A stretch of 64,000 nucleotides of DNA from Bacillota bacterium (lineage in GTDB: Bacteria; Bacillota; Bacilli; Paenibacillales; NBRC-103111). The stretch covers positions 1 to 64,000 of the forward strand of contig JAEWGW010000029.1 in assembly GCA_023388055.1 (NCBI GenBank), read 5' to 3'. The notes beneath the pieces are model-generated. The model had not been told where the DNA came from and made no database searches. It saw nothing but the letters and a program-made list of their open reading frames with translations. Numbering within the stretch: position 1 is the first letter of the stretch; the number at the start of each line of letters is the position of its first letter. Positions 59,551 through 64,000 of the stretch are shown here, piece after piece. A program made the position numbers and the translations under genes.

Positions 59551-60663
59551 ATGAATCGCCATTTTGTCAGCAAAACCTTCTGGGGGCTGCTCTTTATTGC
59601 CGCGGGTGTTTTGTTCCTATTGCATCAGCAGGATATCATTCATATTGACATTGCCGAGATTGCGGGAACCTATTGGCCCGTGATTCTCATTCTGGTCGGG
59701 CTGCAGGGGATGGCGGCGGCATCAGGCGGCATATGGAATATTTTCATTATGCTGCTTGGTGTATACTTCCTGCTGCGGAACCTGGACGTTACTTTTGTGC
59801 AGGATTTGAGAATCCGGCAGTTTGCCATTCCGGCGGTGCTTATTATTCTGGGCTTGAGCATGCTGACCAGAAGCTCCGGCCGCAAGCGTGAGGAACGCAA
59901 GGAGATGCTGCGTCAGGCGCGCCGGGACCGCCATGAGGAGCGGGACCGCAGAAGGCAGGAGCGCGATGAGCGGAGAAGCCGCCATCATCATCACGGCACA
60001 GCTGCGGGACATACTGCCTATGGGGAACCCGAAGAGGAGGAAGTGCCCCCTTTTGATCCAACTTTTTCCCGAAAAATTGAGCAGGACCTGGATAAGGTAT
60101 TCCATGAGCGTGTGGTGAAAAAGCTGGGAGAGGACCTGTTTCCCTTGGCCTCCGAAGCCGAAATCGGTGCCAAATCCGCCAAGCCGGGCCAGGATCCTAC
60201 CAAAGGCAGTTACTCAGAAGGAAATTGGGACGCGCCGCCGAAAGAAGAATGGAAGGACTCCTGGTATGATCACGGGGAGAAGCCGCCGGTGGAGCGATCC
60301 AACTTTATCGGGGACATCTATTTGGGCCGGGATTATTGGCAGCTGGAGCCCATGAATATCTCCCACTTCATCGGGGATACCAGAATTGACCTGACCAAGG
60401 CCAGCATTCCCATGGGGGAAACCAAGCTGAACGTGTCGGCCTTTATCGGGGATGTGAAGGTATATGTGCCCAATGACATCCAATTGGAGATTAGCGTGAA
60501 CGCCTCCGCCTTCATCGGGGATATGCATGTGCTGGACCGGCACGAGGGAGGCATACTCCGGAGCATGAGGTACGACACCCGGAATTATGCGGAGGCGGAC
60601 AAGAAGATTCACCTGACCGTCAGCATGTTCATTGGCGATATCACTGTCAAAAGAGTCGGATAG
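59551..60663 (+). CDS. liaF: LiaF-like membrane inhibitor of the LiaRS system
   Basis: A 370-residue protein with four N-terminal membrane segments (e.g. WGLLFIAAGVLFLLHQQ, WNIFIMLLGVYFLLRN), an Arg/Glu/His-rich cytoplasmic linker (about 115-150), and a C-terminal LiaF domain whose FIGD motif recurs four or five times (NFIGDIYLG, HFIGDTRID, AFIGDVKVY, AFIGDMHVL, MFIGDITV), typical of right-handed beta-helix repeats. In Bacillus LiaF keeps LiaS inactive until the envelope is stressed. ATG 59551 follows GGGGG. liaS and liaR follow at once. Confidence 0.88.
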   Translation: MNRHFVSKTFWGLLFIAAGVLFLLHQQDIIHIDIAEIAGTYWPVILILVGLQGMAAASGGIWNIFIMLLGVYFLLRNLDVTFVQDLRIRQFAIPAVLIILGLSMLTRSSGRKREERKEMLRQARRDRHEERDRRRQERDERRSRHHHHGTAAGHTAYGEPEEEEVPPFDPTFSRKIEQDLDKVFHERVVKKLGEDLFPLASEAEIGAKSAKPGQDPTKGSYSEGNWDAPPKEEWKDSWYDHGEKPPVERSNFIGDIYLGRDYWQLEPMNISHFIGDTRIDLTKASIPMGETKLNVSAFIGDVKVYVPNDIQLEISVNASAFIGDMHVLDRHEGGILRSMRYDTRNYAEADKKIHLTVSMFIGDITVKRVG

Positions 60664-60689
60664 ATTCGTGAAAAGAGGCTTTGGGACGT

Positions 60690-61733
60690 ATGCGTAAACG
60701 GCTGAACAATCTGAAATGGCTGCTGCCCATGTACTTTTTGGCCGCCAGTATGGGGACATTGCTCCTGGGTGTGGGCGGCTGGTTCTACTTGACCACTCAC
60801 ATGGAGTCGCCCGGCGCAGCCCTGTGGGTGGAATACTTTGTTATCATTCTTTTGATTGCCCCTATTGTGGGGTATTTTCTTGCCCGCAGCTACCAGCGCA
60901 AGATGGATGCTCTCCAGCTGTCCCTCAAGCAGGTGACCAAAGGCAATTTGGGAGAGCGCCTGGAGGTGCTGCCCGGAGATCTCTACGGAGAGCTGTATCA
61001 GGACTTCAACACCATGGCTGCTTCTCTGGAAAGCAGGCTGAGGCTTCTGCAGCAGGAGGGCTCGGCGGATGTGATGCGCAATATGCAATCCAGCCAGGAT
61101 GCGGTTCTGGAGGAGCGCCGGAGGCTGGCCCGGGACCTGCATGATACGGTCAGCCAGCAGCTGTTCGCCATTCACATGTCGGCCTCCTCCCTGCCCAAGC
61201 TTCTGGAGATTAATCCGGAGGGGGCGCGGATAGTGGTGGAGCAGCTGGTAACCATGTCCCATCATGCCCAGAGGCAAATGCGCAGCCTCATCGCCCAATT
61301 GCGTCCGCTGGAGCTGGAGGAGCAGACGCTGGAGGAAGCACTCGGCAAGTGGTTCCCCGATTATTGCAACCAGAACGGGTTGAAGGGGCGATTGGAAATT
61401 TCCCTGCCCGCCGAGCTGCCAGAGGCAATTGAATACCAGCTGTTCCTGATTATCCAGGAGGGAATGGCCAATGTGGTCAAACATGCCAAGGCAAACCGGG
61501 TTTCGCTGGTGCTTTATGATGCCGGAAGCCAGTACGTGCTGCAAATCGAGGACGATGGCGTCGGCTTTGAGCCTAATGTGGAGAAACGCTCCTCTTACGG
61601 GCTGGCAACCATGCGAGAACGGGCCGAACGGCTGGGCGGGGATGCGGAGGTGCGCAGCAAACCCGCTGCCGGAACGGCTGTACATATCCGTATTCCTAAA
61701 TTCGTGGAAACAGAAAGCGGTGAAGAGGTTTGA
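60690..61733 (+). CDS. liaS: LiaS-like sensor histidine kinase
   Basis: A 347-residue kinase with two membrane segments (about 10-30 and 45-62), a very short external loop, a HAMP domain, a HisKA_3 helix with the phospho-acceptor His in RRLARDLHDTVSQQLFAIH, and the ATPase domain (LVKHAKANRV form VVKHAKAN, DDGVGF, YGLATMRERAERLGG). It is the intramembrane-sensing type. ATG 60690 was chosen; TTG 60681 is also in frame. Confidence 0.93.
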   Translation: MRKRLNNLKWLLPMYFLAASMGTLLLGVGGWFYLTTHMESPGAALWVEYFVIILLIAPIVGYFLARSYQRKMDALQLSLKQVTKGNLGERLEVLPGDLYGELYQDFNTMAASLESRLRLLQQEGSADVMRNMQSSQDAVLEERRRLARDLHDTVSQQLFAIHMSASSLPKLLEINPEGARIVVEQLVTMSHHAQRQMRSLIAQLRPLELEEQTLEEALGKWFPDYCNQNGLKGRLEISLPAELPEAIEYQLFLIIQEGMANVVKHAKANRVSLVLYDAGSQYVLQIEDDGVGFEPNVEKRSSYGLATMRERAERLGGDAEVRSKPAAGTAVHIRIPKFVETESGEEV

Positions 61734-62404
61734 GCGACCTGATCCAGGTAATGATTATTGATGACCATGACATGGTGAGACTGGGCTTAAAAACATATTT
61801 GCTGATGGAGCCCCGGATACGGGTGATCGGTGAAGCGGGAAGCGGGGCGGAGGGGCTGCGCCTTCTGGAGAAGCTGTCCGCGGAAGGTGAAACGGGCCTG
61901 CCCCATGTCATCCTGATGGACCTGATGATGCCCGGCATGAATGGCATTGAAACCACTGCCGAGGTGCTGAAGCGGCATCCCTCCGCCAGAGTGGTGATGC
62001 TGACCAGTTTTTTGGAGGAGGACATGGTGGTGAAGGCCATCGAAGCCGGTGCTATCAGCTATGTGCTGAAGACCATCCAGGCGGATCAGCTGATCCAGGT
62101 AATTGAAGGAGCGGCAAGAGGTATGCCCATTCTGGTCTCCGAGGTGTCTCAGGCCTTGACCCGCGGCTTGCGGCAGCGGACGGCGCAGAATGACGAGGAG
62201 GGTTTTACGGTCCGGGAGAAGGAAGTGCTCCTTCTGATCGCTGACGGGAAGACCAATAAGGAAATTGCCGACGAGCTGCATATCAGCATCAAAACAGTGA
62301 AAACCCATGTCAGCAATCTGCTGATGAAATGCGCCCTGGACGATAGAACCCAGCTGGCCATCTATGCCCACCGGAAGGGGCTGGCGGAGGGGAACCGTTC
62401 TTGA
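61730..62404 (+). CDS. liaR: LiaR-like response regulator (NarL family)
   Basis: A 224-residue protein: receiver domain (IIDDHDMVRLGL, phospho-acceptor Asp in ILMDLMMPGMNG, Lys in YVLKT) and LuxR-type helix-turn-helix (FTVREKEVLLLIADGKTNKEIADELHISIKTVKTHVSNLLMK region near the C-terminus). It begins with TTG at 61730, overlapping the liaS stop by four bases. A terminator follows, so liaFSR is a closed operon. Confidence 0.93.
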   Translation: MSDLIQVMIIDDHDMVRLGLKTYLLMEPRIRVIGEAGSGAEGLRLLEKLSAEGETGLPHVILMDLMMPGMNGIETTAEVLKRHPSARVVMLTSFLEEDMVVKAIEAGAISYVLKTIQADQLIQVIEGAARGMPILVSEVSQALTRGLRQRTAQNDEEGFTVREKEVLLLIADGKTNKEIADELHISIKTVKTHVSNLLMKCALDDRTQLAIYAHRKGLAEGNRS

Positions 62405-62416
62405 TGCAGCAAGGAG

Positions 62417-62444
62417 AAGGGGACGTCTAAAAGACGTCCTCTTT
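62417..62444 (+). terminator. Terminator after liaR
   Basis: A 10-11 bp stem GGGGACGTCT/AGACGTCCTC with AAA loop, then TTT. Confidence 0.6.
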
Positions 62445-62479
62445 GTCTATCCTGAAGATATGAAGTAGGATTTTTTGGA

Positions 62480-62553
62480 GGATGGTTTTCGGGGGCTCCC
62501 CCGAAAGTAATCGGAATAAGCTGCAGAGCCTCTCTTCACTTTTGGGGTAACGT
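62480..62553 (-). repeat. Dispersed ~70 bp hairpin element, copy B
   Basis: The reverse complement of this stretch begins CCCCAAAAGTGAAG and ends CGGGGGAGCCCCCG, aligning through its length with copy A at 46386-46455. It sits between liaR and htrA. Confidence 0.75.
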
Positions 62554-62555
62554 TA

Positions 62556-62595
62556 AGCCGGACCTGTTCAAGTTGAAGCAGGGTCCGGCTTTTTT
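62556..62595 (+). terminator. Intrinsic terminator
   Basis: AGCCGGACCTG and CAGGGTCCGGCT pair (one bulge) and six T follow. It lies between the repeat element and the htrA promoter. Confidence 0.75.
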
Positions 62596-62652
62596 CGACG
62601 GGACAAGCAGAATCCTTACATTTTTTATCTTGGATTTAACCCTTTTTAAGGT

Positions 62653-62680
62653 TTGATTAAGGTTGCCCGTGCATTATAAA
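62653..62680 (+). promoter_or_regulatory. Promoter of htrA
   Basis: TTGATT, 16 bp, TATAAA, about 60 bases upstream of the ribosome site. Confidence 0.6.
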
Positions 62681-62745
62681 TACATAAGAACAAATCATAA
62701 TCTACTACACCTTATACTAATGTGAAGCAAAGGAGGACAATCAAA

Positions 62746-64000
62746 ATGGAAGACAAAAAAAATGACTACAGTGATTTCTTCAAGCCCTCTTCGGATGAGC
62801 AAAACCGTGATCGAGAAGAAGAGAACAAGCAGGACCGTCCTTCCTACTATTATTCATACGGTCCATATAAATCCTCTCCCCAGGAGGAGCCCCCTCAGGA
62901 GCATGCTGCCTCATCCTATTCTTCCGCAGAGTCTGTGGAGGTAACGGCGCCCAGACCTCTGCGTCCTTATCCGTATGCACAGGAGCCTGCAGCCAACCAG
63001 CAGCCGACAGGCAGCCGGAATTGGCAGGTGAATGAGCCGAAGAAACGCTCCTCTGCCAAGGGCATGTTCGCCGCCTTTATGGCTGGCGCTCTGGTGGTAA
63101 GCTCCCTGATGTTTGCTTCGGACCGGATGAACCTGTTCTCCGGCGGCAGTACAGGCGCTTCCTCTGGCAGTCCGGTAGCGGCAGCCACAAACAACGGCAC
63201 CGGTTCTTCCTCGGGCTCGGGCAACGTTGCAGCCGCCTATGACATCAGCCGACCCGGCAGCGTATCCACCATTGTTCAGCAGTCCAGTCCAGCCGTGGTA
63301 AAAATTGAATCCTATGTGACCAGCAAACGGTCCAGTTCTTCCTTGTACAATGATCCGTTCTTCCGTTACTTCTTCGGGGATCAGCAAGAGCAGCAGCCTA
63401 AGTCCGGAACCAAGCAGCAATCCGGTATGGGAACCGGCTTTATTTTCGAAAAATCCGGCTACATCATCACCAACCAGCACGTAATTGAAGGTGCGGAGGA
63501 AATCCAGGTGACGGTGGAAGGCTACGAAAAACCGTTTACCGCCAAGCTTCTGGGCAACAGCTTCGATTTGGACCTGGCAGTGCTGAAGATTGAACCACTG
63601 ACCGAAAACGGCAGTACCAAGGACTTCTCCATCCTGCCTATCGGCGATTCCAGCTCCATGCAGATCGGCGACTGGGTCGTGGCTATCGGCAACCCTTACG
63701 GCTTCGAGCATACGGTAACTGTCGGGGTGCTCAGTGCCAAGGAAAGAGAGATTTCCATCCAGGAAACCAGCGGCACCCGGAACTATAAGCATCTGCTGCA
63801 AACCGATGCTTCCATTAATCCCGGCAACTCCGGCGGGCCTCTGCTTAATATGAATGGCGAGGTAGTGGGCATCAATACGGCGGTGAACGCCGAAGCGCAG
63901 GGTATCGGCTTCGCGATCCCCACCAGCACCATCTCGGAGGTTATCGACAGCCTGAAGAACAATGTGGAAATTCCCAAGGAGCCTATTCCCTTCATCGGGG
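62746..64000 (+). CDS. htrA: HtrA/DegP-type membrane serine protease (runs off the right edge)
   Basis: The frame from ATG 62746 (AAAGGAGG 8 bases upstream) is open to the window end; 418 residues are visible. A ~105-residue cytoplasmic tail rich in Glu, Pro, Tyr and Gln precedes one membrane anchor (FAAFMAGALVVSSLMFA), a Ser/Gly-rich linker, and the trypsin-like domain with the triad His in ITNQHVIEGA, Asp in SFDLDLAVL, and Ser in INPGNSGGPL. The PDZ domain expected next lies outside. It handles misfolded proteins outside the membrane. Following liaFSR, it may belong to the same stress response. Confidence 0.93.
   Translation, partial: MEDKKNDYSDFFKPSSDEQNRDREEENKQDRPSYYYSYGPYKSSPQEEPPQEHAASSYSSAESVEVTAPRPLRPYPYAQEPAANQQPTGSRNWQVNEPKKRSSAKGMFAAFMAGALVVSSLMFASDRMNLFSGGSTGASSGSPVAAATNNGTGSSSGSGNVAAAYDISRPGSVSTIVQQSSPAVVKIESYVTSKRSSSSLYNDPFFRYFFGDQQEQQPKSGTKQQSGMGTGFIFEKSGYIITNQHVIEGAEEIQVTVEGYEKPFTAKLLGNSFDLDLAVLKIEPLTENGSTKDFSILPIGDSSSMQIGDWVVAIGNPYGFEHTVTVGVLSAKEREISIQETSGTRNYKHLLQTDASINPGNSGGPLLNMNGEVVGINTAVNAEAQGIGFAIPTSTISEVIDSLKNNVEIPKEPIPFIG

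Overview
The window reads as chromosome of a spore-forming, Gram-positive Paenibacillaceae bacterium (Paenibacillus-like). Supporting points: a Spo0E-type phosphatase, YtxC, LiaFSR, a YesM/YesN two-component pair, T-box and S-box leaders, strong AGGAGG-type ribosome sites, intrinsic terminators, and GC-rich coding with an AT-richer left end. No tRNA, rRNA, transposase, prophage or CRISPR array was seen.

Layout. 1-1.6 kb: N-terminal half of a ComP-like sensor kinase (minus) facing a 61-codon gene whose product ends in Pro-Trp-Glu, a candidate ComX-like signal. 1.7-7 kb: a P-loop kinase remnant, a secreted SH3-like repeat protein, a Fic enzyme, a DeoR regulator and an unknown protein. 7.1-9.3 kb: alaR-alaT and a Spo0E-like gene. 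9.4-21 kb: cobalamin block, with a B12 riboswitch, btuFCD, then cobT-cobU-cbiB-cobS-cobD-cbiP-pduO. It covers uptake and late assembly or salvage only; no corrin-ring genes are present. 21-26.6 kb: pseudouridine synthase, ArsC/Spx-like protein, an aminotransferase, two adjacent DGQHR (DndB-type) genes without dnd partners, and a YhcH protein. 27-36.2 kb: 5'-3' exonuclease, chemoreceptor-like protein, an ABC pair, ilvD, a DUF3055 protein, an HRDC protein and CorA. 36.7-45.1 kb: sugar-sensing and transport locus (YesN, YesM, extracytoplasmic sugar-binding partner, mglBAC). 45.2-47.7 kb: S-box metA-metI. 47.8-57 kb: EAL protein, mqnC, two small cysteine-rich proteins, ytxC, T-box thrS, a 3D-domain protein and a TraB/GumN protein. 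57-64 kb: coiled-coil protein, aldo/keto reductase, a 39-codon gene, liaFSR, and the 5' part of an HtrA protease gene.

The most unusual signal is non-coding. Several intergenic gaps hold about 170-180 bp elements built from four copies of a ~20-23 bp motif ordered forward-forward-reverse-reverse. Motif starts lie almost exactly 50, 53-60 and 50 bp apart. At least three sequence-unrelated motif families (4.5 and 26.8 kb; 13.1, 13.5 and 33.1 kb; 57.9 kb) obey the same geometry, and looser relatives occur at 18.5 and 33.8 kb. Both units at 13 kb also carry a segment nearly identical to the core of the cobalamin riboswitch 3.6 kb upstream. I do not recognise this class of element.
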